Part shown: piece after piece, positions 52,223 to 60,900 of the stretch
How the letters are laid out: every line of letters begins with the position of its first letter
How positions within the stretch are numbered: position 1 is the first letter of the stretch
NCBI GenBank assembly: GCA_004020875.1
Contig: SAPZ01000020.1
Location: 1-64,000 of the forward strand
DNA: 64,000 nucleotides
Origin: Mesorhizobium sp.
GTDB lineage: Bacteria > Pseudomonadota > Alphaproteobacteria > Rhizobiales > Rhizobiaceae
Direction: 5' to 3'
The notes under the pieces: model-generated
Seen by the model: only the letters and a program-made list of their open reading frames with translations
What the model was told of the DNA's origin: nothing
The model's database searches: none
Program-made: the position numbers and the translations under genes

Positions 52223-53200
52223 CTATGTGGCGGGGTGAGGTTGACCGCTCGCGGGGCCGTCCCAATCCTTGAACCCCAGCTTTCCGACCTCATCGAGGAT
52301 CTGCTCGCGGATCCAGCGATGCGGCGGCTCGTCATCGCGGCGGGCGTGCCAGTACATCCGGACCGCCGGAGATTGTATCGGGATCGGCGCCCGATAGATG
52401 CCGATCGGCAGGGATTTTGCCGCCGCGACCGCGAACTGCATCGGGACGGCGGCCAGATAAGGTCCGCCGGCAACCGCCAGCGCCACCGCCTGGAAATGCG
52501 GCAAAGCGAGCATGACGCGGCGCGCGCGGCCCATCCTGCCCAGCGCGTCGTCGGTGAAGCCCGACATCGAGCCGTCGATGGAGCGCAGCGCGTGCGGCAG
52601 CGCGCAAAAGAGGTCGAGCGGCACCTCTTCGCCCTCGGCGATGCCAGCCCGCCCGAGCGCGGCATTGTCCTTCGACGCAATGACGGCGAAGGGGGAACCG
52701 AACAGCGCCACACTTGAAACCCATTCCGCGACCTCCAGCGGGCGCTCCAGCGCCAGGTCGATCCGGTCCTCCTGCAGCAGTTTCGAGACATCGCCGGTGG
52801 CGCTGTCGAGGAAACGGAACGACAGGCCAGGCGCCATCGCGGCGATGCGCGCGGCAAAGGGCGGCATCAGGAGCATGGAGAAGAAATCGGCGCCCATGAA
52901 GGTAAAGGTTCGTTCCAGCCTTGCCGGATCGAAATCGGTTGCCGGCTGAAAGGCGCGCTCGATCTCGCGCAGTGCCGCGCGCACCGGCTCCGCCAGGCTC
53001 TCGGCGCGCGGCGTCGGCACCATGTCGTTGCCGCGGCGCACGAAGAGCTGGTCGTTGAGCGCATGGCGCAGCCGGTTGAGCGCGGCGCTGACGGCGGGTT
53101 GGCTGAGTCCGATCTGCTCGCCGGCGCGCGTCACGCTCTTCTCGCGCAGAAGCGCGTCAAGCACCCTCACCAGATTGAGGTCGAGCGCATTCAAATTCAT
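52223..53200 (-). CDS. LysR family transcriptional regulator, NodD/NahR-like subgroup
   Basis: A 325-residue regulator starting MNLNALDLNLVRVLDALLREKSVTRAGEQIGLSQPAVSAALNRLRHALNDQLFVRRGNDMVPTP, the HTH of the PcpR/NahR/NodD-type subgroup. The effector domain follows with RFLDSATGD and LERPLEVAEW. It is divergent from a cupin gene. ATG 53218 would add six residues. No nod genes are in the window, so the inducer is unknown. Confidence 0.88.
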   Translation of the reverse strand: MNLNALDLNLVRVLDALLREKSVTRAGEQIGLSQPAVSAALNRLRHALNDQLFVRRGNDMVPTPRAESLAEPVRAALREIERAFQPATDFDPARLERTFTFMGADFFSMLLMPPFAARIAAMAPGLSFRFLDSATGDVSKLLQEDRIDLALERPLEVAEWVSSVALFGSPFAVIASKDNAALGRAGIAEGEEVPLDLFCALPHALRSIDGSMSGFTDDALGRMGRARRVMLALPHFQAVALAVAGGPYLAAVPMQFAVAAAKSLPIGIYRAPIPIQSPAVRMYWHARRDDEPPHRWIREQILDEVGKLGFKDWDGPASGQPHPAT

Positions 53201-53306
53201 CGCATCGATCCGCCCCATACGATCATTCGATTTCCATCGCCGGCCCGTCCCAGGCTAGGTCGCCGTCGAAGCCGTTTCGTCGGCGCCCAACAGAGAAAGA
53301 GCAATC

Positions 53307-53786
53307 ATGACAATGATCAACACCAGCATGGCAGGCAAGGAACTCCTTTGGTTCAACAACACGCTTGTCGCCATCCAGGTCTCTTCGGCTGACGGCGAGG
53401 ATGGGATCTGTGTTGTCGAACACCGCCAGCCCTATGGCGATTCCGCGCCGCTGCACGTGCACCGCAACGAGGACGAGGTGTTTCATATCCTCGAAGGGCG
53501 GATATCTTTCGTCATCGACGGCCGCGAGCGGGTCGCCGGCGCCGGCGAGACGGTGCTCGCGCCGAAAGGCCTGCCGCACACTTATAGGGTGGAGTCCCGC
53601 GAGGGCGCGCACACACTCACGGTGACGCGCGGTTCGGACTTCGAAACGATGCTGCGCAAGGCAAGCCGCCCCGCCGAACGGCCCGACCTGCCGCCGTTGG
53701 CGGCGCCGACGCCGCAGACGATCGAGATGCTGACCAGGCTGTGCGCGGAGAACGGCATCGACATTGTCGGGCCGCCGCTGGGGTGA
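53307..53786 (+). CDS. Cupin-domain protein
   Basis: A 159-residue single cupin. The first motif is PYGDSAPLHVHRNEDEVFHILEGRISFVIDG (HxH, E), the second GETVLAPKGLPHTYRVESREG (H), giving the usual metal-binding His2-Glu-His set. The C-terminus is Pro-rich, then helical. It is divergent from a LysR gene that probably controls it. Oxygenase or isomerase functions are possible; none can be chosen. Confidence 0.87.
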   Translation: MTMINTSMAGKELLWFNNTLVAIQVSSADGEDGICVVEHRQPYGDSAPLHVHRNEDEVFHILEGRISFVIDGRERVAGAGETVLAPKGLPHTYRVESREGAHTLTVTRGSDFETMLRKASRPAERPDLPPLAAPTPQTIEMLTRLCAENGIDIVGPPLG

Positions 53787-53892
53787 GTCTTCCCTTCAAC
53801 CGATTTGCATCTTCCCCGCCCGCAATCTCCGCTTGATGCCGTTTGTGCAACGCGATACGCCCTTGCCAAAATCGACAGACCGGAGACTTGCC

Positions 53893-55290
53893 GTGAGCGC
53901 TGAAAAGACCAGAACCGAAACCGATACGTTCGGTCCCATCGAGGTGGCGGCCGACCGCTATTGGGGCGCCCAGGCGCAGCGCTCTCTGGGCAATTTCAAG
54001 ATCGGCTGGGAAAAGCAGCCGGCTTCGATCGTGCGCGCGCTCGGCATCGTCAAGCGCGCCGCGGCCGAAGTGAACATGGAGATGAGGCGGCTCGATCCGG
54101 CAATCGGCAAGGCGATCGTCGAGGCCGCGCAGGAAGTCATCGACGGCAAGCTCAACGAGCATTTCCCGCTGGTTGTGTGGCAGACCGGCTCCGGCACGCA
54201 GTCCAACATGAACGCCAACGAAGTGATCTCCAACCGGGCGATCGAGATGCTCGGCGGCGTCATGGGCTCGAAGAAGCCGGTTCATCCCAACGACCATGTC
54301 AATATGAGCCAGTCGTCCAACGACACCTATCCGACGGCCATGCACATCGCCTGCGCCGAGCGGGTCGTGCACCACCTGATTCCGGCCCTGCATCATCTGC
54401 ACAAGGCGCTCGACGCCAAGGCGCGCGCTTTCAACCACATCATCAAGATCGGCCGCACGCACACACAGGACGCCACGCCGCTGACGCTTGGCCAGGAATT
54501 TTCCGGCTATGCCGCGCAGGTCGCCTCGTCGATCAAGAGGATCCAGCAGACGCTGCCCGGCCTGCAGGAACTGGCGCAAGGCGGCACCGCCGTCGGCACC
54601 GGCCTCAACGCGCCGGTCGGCTTCGCGGAAAAGGTGGCGGACCGCATCGCCGCCATCACCGGCATCGCCTTCGTGACCGCGCCGAACAAGTTCGAGGCGC
54701 TCGCGGCGCATGATTCCATGGTGTTCTCGCACGGCGCGATCAACGCGGCGGCCGCGGCACTGTTCAAGATCGCCAATGACATCCGGCTGCTCGGCTCCGG
54801 CCCGCGCTCGGGCCTCGGCGAGCTGTCGCTGCCGGAGAACGAGCCGGGCTCCTCGATCATGCCGGGCAAGGTCAACCCGACCCAGTGCGAGGCGTTGACG
54901 CAGGTCTGCGTGCAGGTGTTCGGCAACAATGCCGCGCTCACCTTCGCCGGCAGCCAGGGGCATTTCGAGCTCAATGTCTACAACCCGCTGATGGCCTACA
55001 ATTTCCTGCAGTCGGTGCAGCTGCTTGCGGATGCTTCCATCTCCTTCACCGACAACTGCGTTGTCGGCATCGAGGCGCGGGAGGACAACATCAAGGCCGC
55101 TCTCGAGCGCTCGCTGATGCTGGTCACGGCGCTGGCGCCGACCATCGGCTACGACAACGCCGCCAAGATCGCCAAGACCGCACACAAGAACGGCACGACC
55201 TTGCGTGAGGAGGCCCTGGCCACGGGGCTGGTCAGCGAGGCCGACTACGACCGGCTGGTACGGCCGGAGGACATGACACATCCCGGATAA
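53893..55290 (+). CDS. fumC: Class II fumarate hydratase
   Basis: A 465-residue TCA-cycle enzyme converting fumarate to malate. It has GSGTQSNMNANEVISNRA, SSNDTYPTAMHIA, GRTHTQDATPLTLGQEF (catalytic His) and the signature SSIMPGKVNPTQCEA (catalytic Ser loop). The start is GTG 53893 (MSAEKTRTETDTFGPIEV) with GGAG upstream; this gives the normal length, unlike the longer open frame from 53764. It needs no iron-sulfur cluster. Confidence 0.97.
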   Translation: MSAEKTRTETDTFGPIEVAADRYWGAQAQRSLGNFKIGWEKQPASIVRALGIVKRAAAEVNMEMRRLDPAIGKAIVEAAQEVIDGKLNEHFPLVVWQTGSGTQSNMNANEVISNRAIEMLGGVMGSKKPVHPNDHVNMSQSSNDTYPTAMHIACAERVVHHLIPALHHLHKALDAKARAFNHIIKIGRTHTQDATPLTLGQEFSGYAAQVASSIKRIQQTLPGLQELAQGGTAVGTGLNAPVGFAEKVADRIAAITGIAFVTAPNKFEALAAHDSMVFSHGAINAAAAALFKIANDIRLLGSGPRSGLGELSLPENEPGSSIMPGKVNPTQCEALTQVCVQVFGNNAALTFAGSQGHFELNVYNPLMAYNFLQSVQLLADASISFTDNCVVGIEAREDNIKAALERSLMLVTALAPTIGYDNAAKIAKTAHKNGTTLREEALATGLVSEADYDRLVRPEDMTHPG

Positions 55291-55659
55291 GCGTTGGCAT
55301 TGCTTCGTCATCATCGGGCTGAGTGACGCGAAGCGGAACGCAGACCCGAGGATCATGCCGTTACATCCGAGCACTGCCTGCGGTACAAATATTGCCTCGC
55401 CCCGCCCTCCGGTCGAGGTCACGAAACGGATCCCAGGGTCTTCGCGACGGAGCTTCGCCCTGGGATGACGACCTTGGGAGGAATTTTGCGGCGGGAGAAT
55501 TTGCTCCCGCAGGCAATGCTCGCGACATGAATTTCGCGTCGGATCCGCGACTATAGGATATAGACTCTGTGAACAATGTGTCACCACATAAGCGGCTTTG
55601 GTGAACAGTCTTCCTGATCTATCTGACTGGGCATTCAACCCCCGCTCGGAGAACCCGCC
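55291..55659. repeat. Mosaic of palindromic intergenic repeats
   Basis: A 369-base gene-free stretch between fumC and a DoxX gene. 55306-55370 resembles the element at 30793-30849 (CCCGAGGATCATG end). ATCCCAGGG (55430-55438) and CCCTGGGAT (55458-55466) form a perfect 9-bp stem. GCGGGAG (55491-55497) and CTCCCGC (55504-55510) form a 7-bp stem. After 55550 there is AT-richer DNA, where the DoxX promoter may be. Confidence 0.6.
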
Positions 55660-56082
55660 ATGTCCATCAACTCTTCCGTCGCCGGCAACGGCGCAGCATC
55701 CAACAGCTCCACCACGATCCTGCTCGGCCGCATCCTGCTTTCCGTCATCTTCCTGCTTTCCGGCTTCGGCAAGCTCACCGCCATTTCCGGCACCGCCGGC
55801 TATTTCGGCGCTCTCGGCCTGCCGGTGCCGAGCGTAACCGCCGTCCTCGTCGGCCTGATCGAACTGCTCGGCGGCCTTGCCATACTCGTCGGCCTCCAGA
55901 CCCGCATCGTCGCCTGGGTGCTCGCCATCTTCACGATCGCTACCGGGCTGGTCGCTCACACCGGCTGGGCCGATCAGATGCAGATGATCCAGTTCCTCAA
56001 GAACCTCGCCATCACCGGCGGCTTCATCCTGCTCGCCTCCTCCGGCGCCGGCGCCTATTCGCTCGACGCCAAGCGCGCCTGA
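55660..56082 (+). CDS. DoxX family membrane protein, copy 1
   Basis: A 140-residue protein with four hydrophobic segments. LLGRILLSVIFLLSGFGKLTAISGTAGYFGALGLP and LGGLAILVGLQTRIVAWVLAIFTIATGLVAH match the DoxX/DUF4870-like family. Relatives take part in thiosulfate or sulfide handling or act as stress-linked membrane proteins. A terminator follows. It is a paralogue of the next gene. Confidence 0.9.
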   Translation: MSINSSVAGNGAASNSSTTILLGRILLSVIFLLSGFGKLTAISGTAGYFGALGLPVPSVTAVLVGLIELLGGLAILVGLQTRIVAWVLAIFTIATGLVAHTGWADQMQMIQFLKNLAITGGFILLASSGAGAYSLDAKRA

Positions 56083-56105
56083 GCCTCCCCAAGCCTTCAA
56101 CGCCA

Positions 56106-56135
56106 AGCGGCGCGGAATTTTCCGCGCCGCTTTTT
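56106..56135 (+). terminator. Rho-independent terminator after DoxX copy 1
   Basis: AGCGGCGCGG and CCGCGCCGCT form a perfect 10-bp stem around AATTTT, followed by TTTT. It lies 23 bases after the stop. It separates the transcript from DoxX copy 2. Confidence 0.92.
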
Positions 56136-56200
56136 CGTTGCAGGCGTAGACTGCGCCGCAGCTGGCATCAGCCGGACCGGGCCGGCAAGGGAGGTGGCCA

Positions 56201-56623
56201 ATGTTTCGCAATGCGTTGCTTCTGGTCTCGCGGCTGCTTCTAGCCGCGCTCTTCGTGCCGTCGGGCTTCCAGGCCCTCACCCACATCTCCGGCACGATCA
56301 ATTATTTCGCCGGCCTCGGCCTGCCGCTGCCGACCTTGGCCGCCTGGGGCACGGGCCTGTTCGAATTAGTTGCGGGGCTCTTGATCCTCGTCGGTTTCCA
56401 GACCCGGATCGTGGCACTTTTGCTTGCCGCCTTCTGTCTCGTCGCGGGCTTCATCGGCCATTACGGCCAGGGCGCCGACGACGCCACGCTGGCGTTCCTG
56501 CACCAGCAGATGCTGATGAAGGACATCGCCATTGCCGGCGGCTTCCTGGCGCTCGCCATGGCCGGCGCCGGCGCGTGGTCGGCCGACGGGCGCAACTTCG
56601 GGATCAGCGCCGAGGTGACCTGA
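56201..56623 (+). CDS. DoxX family membrane protein, copy 2
   Basis: A 140-residue paralogue of the gene at 55660, of the same length. SRLLLAALFVPSGFQALTHISGTINYFAGLGLPLP and ELVAGLLILVGFQTRIVALLLAAFCLVAGFIGHYGQGADD are similar in order, and KDIAIAGGFLALAMAGAGAWSAD resembles the C-terminus of copy 1. GGGAGGTGGCC precedes the ATG. It has its own transcription because a terminator lies between the copies. Confidence 0.9.
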   Translation: MFRNALLLVSRLLLAALFVPSGFQALTHISGTINYFAGLGLPLPTLAAWGTGLFELVAGLLILVGFQTRIVALLLAAFCLVAGFIGHYGQGADDATLAFLHQQMLMKDIAIAGGFLALAMAGAGAWSADGRNFGISAEVT

Positions 56624-56648
56624 GCCAGCCCTATTTCACCGAAACGTC

Positions 56649-58184
56649 CTATTTGACCGAAACGCTCGGACCGCCTTCGACCGCCAGCACGAGGCGACGG
56701 TTGGTGATGCGCGCCAGCTGCGCCAGCCGGCCGGCCGGGCGCTCGCCATAGAGATCGGACAGCGAGGCCGGCAGCACCAGCGCCAGCGCGCCGTTGCCGC
56801 GGCTTTCCCATTTCAGCCTCGGCATCACGCCCGGCATCGCCGCGGTGAGGAGATAGACCACGCGCATCATCGCCGCCAGCACGCGGGCGCGCTCGAGCAG
56901 CCTGGGCGGTGCCAGCGCCTTGATCTCGGGCGCGATGCCGTCGTTGAAGATGCCGTCATGGCGGTAAGCATTGGCCAGGGCCAGATAGGCACGGCCGGGA
57001 TGGTCGACGCCGATGAAGGAGGCATGCGCGATGATGTTGAGCGACTGCCTGCCGCGATATTCGGGATGCGCGCGCCAGCCGATATCGGCGAGCAGGCAAG
57101 CGGCATGACGGTAGCGCGTTTCGTCTTCCGTCTCGTCGATGCCGAATGCCTTGAATGCCTTGCCGGTCCATTCGACAAGGTCATGCGCGTGGTGCACCGA
57201 GCGCGAGCGCAACAGCGCCAGTTCCTCGGCCGCCGAGATCAACGGATCGGCCTTCTGCTCCTCCGCGTCGAGCAGCGAATAGAGAAAGCCCTCGCGCACG
57301 CCCTGCGCCGAGACGACGATCTTCGAGGGCTGCATCGCCGACATGATCTCCTGCAGCACGACGGCGCCGTAGGGCAGCAGCGAGCGGCGGTTCTTGGAGA
57401 CGCCTTCGATGCCCCTCACCTTCTCGACCTCGCCCTTGGCCACCTGCTTCAGGAACGCCTGTGCGCTGTCAACCGGAATCTCGTAGTGATGCATGACGCC
57501 GAGGGGGTAGTTGGTCATCTCCATATGCAGCCTGGCAAGGTTTCGCCAGGTGCCGCCGACGGCATAGAAGACCCTGCCTTGCCCGCCCTTGAGCAGCTTT
57601 GCCCGCGCCAGTTCCTGGCGCGCGATCTTCTGCGCCTGCACCAGGGAGTTCTTCGCCATGTCCTGCAGGCGCAGGCCGCCGAGCGGCAGCGTAATGCCGT
57701 CGCCGATCGCCTCTCGGTTGATGTCGATCAGCTCGAGACTGCCGCCGCCGAGGTCACCGGCGATGCCGTTGGCCGGATGGAAACCGGAAATGACGCCGAG
57801 CGCCGAATAATAAGCTTCCTGGCGGCCGGTGAGCACGCGGATCTCGGTCCTCAGCACCTCCTCGGCGCGGTGGATGAAATCGGGACCGTTGACCGCCTCA
57901 CGCGCGGCGGCGGTCGCCAGCACATAGATGTGCTCGGCGCCTGCCTGATCCGACAGCGCGCGGAAGCGGCGGAACTCCTCCATAGAGCGCGTCACGGCTT
58001 CCGGATCGAGCTTGCCCGTCGAAACGATGCCGCGGCCGAGGCCGGCCAGCATCTTTTCGTTGAACAGCAGCGAGGGCGAGCGCGCCAGCCCTTCATAGAC
58101 GACAAGGCGGATCGAGTTCGACCCTATGTCGATGATCGACAGCGGTCGCCGGTCCTGAAGCCGGCCCTGGGAAACTGCAATCAC
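56649..58184 (-). CDS. ppx: Exopolyphosphatase/guanosine pentaphosphate phosphatase
   Basis: A 511-residue ASKHA-fold phosphatase that removes terminal phosphates from polyphosphate and possibly pppGpp. IIDIGSNSIRLVVYEG (phosphate-1 loop), VYVLATAAAREA, and GDLGGGSLELIDI (phosphate-2 loop) are the family motifs; the C-terminal part is an HD-like helical domain. It overlaps the ppk stop by four bases (ATGA), so both are made from one message. Confidence 0.95.
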   Translation of the reverse strand: MIAVSQGRLQDRRPLSIIDIGSNSIRLVVYEGLARSPSLLFNEKMLAGLGRGIVSTGKLDPEAVTRSMEEFRRFRALSDQAGAEHIYVLATAAAREAVNGPDFIHRAEEVLRTEIRVLTGRQEAYYSALGVISGFHPANGIAGDLGGGSLELIDINREAIGDGITLPLGGLRLQDMAKNSLVQAQKIARQELARAKLLKGGQGRVFYAVGGTWRNLARLHMEMTNYPLGVMHHYEIPVDSAQAFLKQVAKGEVEKVRGIEGVSKNRRSLLPYGAVVLQEIMSAMQPSKIVVSAQGVREGFLYSLLDAEEQKADPLISAAEELALLRSRSVHHAHDLVEWTGKAFKAFGIDETEDETRYRHAACLLADIGWRAHPEYRGRQSLNIIAHASFIGVDHPGRAYLALANAYRHDGIFNDGIAPEIKALAPPRLLERARVLAAMMRVVYLLTAAMPGVMPRLKWESRGNGALALVLPASLSDLYGERPAGRLAQLARITNRRLVLAVEGGPSVSVK

Positions 58185-60376
58185 GCGGCGCTGTTCTTCT
58201 TGCGGCGTTTGAACTGGGCGATGCGCTTGGGCGCATGCGATTTCAGCGCGTCACCCCGTCCGGAGAGGCTCGGATTGGTCATGAAATATTCCTGCGCGTT
58301 GAACGGCTCCTCGCCCTCCTCCAGCACAACGCGCCGGGAGGTGCCGTCAGCCAATACGTCGAAACTTTGCTGGTTGTCCATGATGTTGCCCAGCATGATC
58401 TGGCCAAGCACCTGTTCATGCACAGTTGGATTGGTGATCGGCACCAGGGTCTCGACGCGGCGGTCGAGATTGCGCGGCATCATGTCGGCGGACGAGATGT
58501 AGACGATCGCCTCGTCCGACGGCAGGCCGTAGCCATTGCCGAAGCAGTAGATGCGGCTGTGCTCGAGGAAGCGTCCGACGATCGATTTCACCCTGATGTT
58601 TTCCGATAGGCCCGGCACCTGCGGCCTCAGGCAGCAGATGCCGCGCACGACGAGGTCGATCTCGACCCCGGCCCGGCTGGCGTCGTAGAGCGCGTCGATG
58701 ACCGTCGGGTCGACCAGCGCGTTCATCTTCATCCAGATGCGCGCCGGCCGGCCCTCCCGGGCGTGGACGATCTCCTCCGCGATGTGCTTCAGAATGCGGT
58801 TGCGCAGCGTGAAGGGCGACACGGCAAGGCGCATCTCCTCGGCCGGTTCGGCATAGCCGGTGATGAAGTTGAATATCTGCGCGACATCGCGCGCGATCGT
58901 CGGGTCGGTGGTGAAGAAGGACAGGTCGGTGTAGATGCGGGCGGTGACCGGGTGGTAGTTGCCGGTGCCGAGATGGACGTAGTTGCGTAGCCGGCCGTCC
59001 TCGCGGCGCACGATCAAGGACATCTTGGCGTGGGTCTTCAGCTCCAGGAAGCCGAACACGACCTGGACGCCGGCGCGTTCGAGGTCGCGCGCCCAGCGGA
59101 TGTTCGCCTCCTCGTCGAACCGCGCCTTGAGCTCGACCAGCGCCGTCACCGACTTGCCGGCCTCGGCGGCGTCGATCAGCGCGCGCACGATCGGGCTGTC
59201 GTTCGAGGTGCGGTAGAGCGTCTGCTTTATCGCCACCACCTCCGGATCGGCGGCGGCCTGACGCAGGAACTGCACCACCACGTCGAAGGATTCGTAGGGG
59301 TGGTGGACGATGATGTCCTTCTCGCGGATCGCAGCCAGGCAGTCGCCGCCATGCTCGCGGATTCGTTCGGGAAAGCGCGGATTGTAGGGGGTGAACTTCA
59401 GGTCGTCGCGTGGAATGGCGACAATCTCGGAAATCTGGTTGAGCGCAAGCGGACCGGTGAGAACGCTGATGCGGCTCGTCGAGACGCCCAGCTCGCCGGC
59501 GACGAAATCGCGCAATTCCGCCGGCATCAGCGTATCGAATTCGATACGGATCACTGAACCGCGGCGACGCCGCTTCAGCGCCGTCTCGAACAGGCGCACA
59601 AGGTCTTCCGACTCTTCTTCCACCTCGATATCGCTGTCGCGGATGATGCGGAACGTGCCCGAGCCCTTGACCTCATAGCCGGGGAACAGCTTGCCGATAT
59701 AGATGCCGACCGCCTCCTCCAGCGGAATGAAGCGCACATGGCGCCTGCGGTCCGGCAGGCGGATGAAGCGCCTGAGCGCCACCGGCAGGCGCAAGAGCGC
59801 GCTCATCTCCTCGCCATTCTTGCGGTGGCGCAGTTGCAAGGCGATGGAAAAGCCGAGATTGGGGATGAAGGGAAACGGATGCGCCGGATCGATCGACAGC
59901 GGCGTCAGCACAGGGAAGACCTGTTCCTGGAAATGCTCCTCCAGCCAAGTCTTCTCATCCTTGGTCAGCGCGTCTCGGGTGATGCTTTCGATGCCTTCCT
60001 TGTTGAGCAGGGCCATCAGCGCCGAGAGGCTCTTCTGCTGGTCCTCCTGCAGGCGCTCGACCTCGCGCAGCAATTGCTCGAGCTGCTGCTCGGGCGTGCG
60101 GCCGTCCGGGCTTTTCAGGGCAATGCCCTCGCGCACCTGACCGGCGAGGCCGGCGACGCGGACCATGAAGAACTCGTCGAGGTTGGCGGCCGAAATCGAC
60201 AGGAAGCGCACCCGCTCAAGCAGCGGATGATGCTCGTTGAGGGACTCTTCCAGCACGCGCCGGTTGAACTGCAGCCAGGAAAACTCGCGATTGACGAAAC
60301 GGTCGGGATTGCCACCGTCGGGGCTCGCCGCCTCGACGGTGATGAACTCGCTCTGCACCGGCTTCAGTTCGTTCAT
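58181..60376 (-). CDS. ppk1: Polyphosphate kinase 1
   Basis: A 731-residue enzyme that makes polyphosphate from ATP. The N-domain has RFVNREFSWLQFNRRVLEE. The catalytic HKD-type domains show VHLGTGNYHPVTARIYTDLSFFT with the phosphorylated His, MSLIVRREDGR, and ALYDASRAGVEIDLVVRGICCLRP. ATG 60376 (MNELKP) is chosen over a frame open to 60418. It forms an operon with ppx. An IR at 60452-60469 lies upstream. Confidence 0.96.
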   Translation of the reverse strand: MNELKPVQSEFITVEAASPDGGNPDRFVNREFSWLQFNRRVLEESLNEHHPLLERVRFLSISAANLDEFFMVRVAGLAGQVREGIALKSPDGRTPEQQLEQLLREVERLQEDQQKSLSALMALLNKEGIESITRDALTKDEKTWLEEHFQEQVFPVLTPLSIDPAHPFPFIPNLGFSIALQLRHRKNGEEMSALLRLPVALRRFIRLPDRRRHVRFIPLEEAVGIYIGKLFPGYEVKGSGTFRIIRDSDIEVEEESEDLVRLFETALKRRRRGSVIRIEFDTLMPAELRDFVAGELGVSTSRISVLTGPLALNQISEIVAIPRDDLKFTPYNPRFPERIREHGGDCLAAIREKDIIVHHPYESFDVVVQFLRQAAADPEVVAIKQTLYRTSNDSPIVRALIDAAEAGKSVTALVELKARFDEEANIRWARDLERAGVQVVFGFLELKTHAKMSLIVRREDGRLRNYVHLGTGNYHPVTARIYTDLSFFTTDPTIARDVAQIFNFITGYAEPAEEMRLAVSPFTLRNRILKHIAEEIVHAREGRPARIWMKMNALVDPTVIDALYDASRAGVEIDLVVRGICCLRPQVPGLSENIRVKSIVGRFLEHSRIYCFGNGYGLPSDEAIVYISSADMMPRNLDRRVETLVPITNPTVHEQVLGQIMLGNIMDNQQSFDVLADGTSRRVVLEEGEEPFNAQEYFMTNPSLSGRGDALKSHAPKRIAQFKRRKKNSAA

Positions 60377-60451
60377 GTTTCCCGCTCTTGCCTGCAACCG
60401 CCTTAGGGAGACCCGCATATTGCCGTTCGGCGACGCTCTAACATCTCTTTG

Positions 60452-60469
60452 TGACGCAGGATCGTCACG
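60452..60469. promoter_or_regulatory. GTGACG/CGTCAC inverted repeat in ppk upstream region
   Basis: Six-bp arms around CAGGAT, 76 bases upstream of ppk. It does not match the Pho box, although ppk is often phosphate-controlled. Its role is unknown. The 249-base spacer holds no other clear signal. Confidence 0.3.
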
Positions 60470-60625
60470 GAATCGCTCCGTGCCAGCCTTACGCGCTTAA
60501 CCGGCTCAACTTATCCTCTGGCAGCCTTTTGCGACAGTTTGATTTCATCGATCTTGCAAACTGGCATGTTATGCTTCAGATGCAGGCGGGTGACACCCAC
60601 TGGCCGAATCCAATTGGAGACGACG

Positions 60626-60871
60626 ATGGCAGGCGGCAGCATTCCCCATTTTCAGAACGACGCGGGCCATCCGGTCATCGAGATCGGTGTCAAGGAATTC
60701 ATGTGCACCGGCGCCAACCCGCCTTTCGACCATCCGCATGTGTTCCTCGACATGGGCGACGATAATGAAAAGGTCTGCCCCTACTGCTCGACGCTTTACC
60801 GCTATTCGCCGTCGCTGAAGGCGACGGAAACGCAGCCGGCCGGCTGCCTCTATGTTGACCAGGCCGCCTGA
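60626..60871 (+). CDS. Zinc-finger protein, NDUFS6-like (zf-CHCC)
   Basis: An 81-residue soluble protein. VKEFMCTGANPPFDHPHVFLDMGDDNEKVCPYCSTLYRY gives the Cys-His-Cys-x2-Cys set of zf-CHCC, similar to the NDUFS6 subunit of mitochondrial complex I. Alphaproteobacterial homologues are small proteins that may assist complex I. ATG 60626 has GGAGACGACG upstream. Confidence 0.88.
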   Translation: MAGGSIPHFQNDAGHPVIEIGVKEFMCTGANPPFDHPHVFLDMGDDNEKVCPYCSTLYRYSPSLKATETQPAGCLYVDQAA

Positions 60872-60900
60872 GCCTGCAGATCATGAATGACTGCTAGACC

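Noticed and set aside
52223..53200. NodD and nodulation genes
   Set aside because: Only the HTH subgroup is similar; no nod box or nod gene is in the window.
53617..56301. Very long open frame on the minus strand across fumC and the first DoxX gene
   Set aside because: It lies opposite clear fumC and doxX genes, shows no domain and has the composition expected from high-GC antisense.
56958..58502. Long plus-strand open frame opposite ppx and the ppk end
   Set aside because: Antisense to two certain genes that overlap in an operon.
60452..60469. Pho box for ppk
   Set aside because: The repeat GTGACG/CGTCAC is inverted, whereas the Pho box is a direct repeat of CTGTCAT type.
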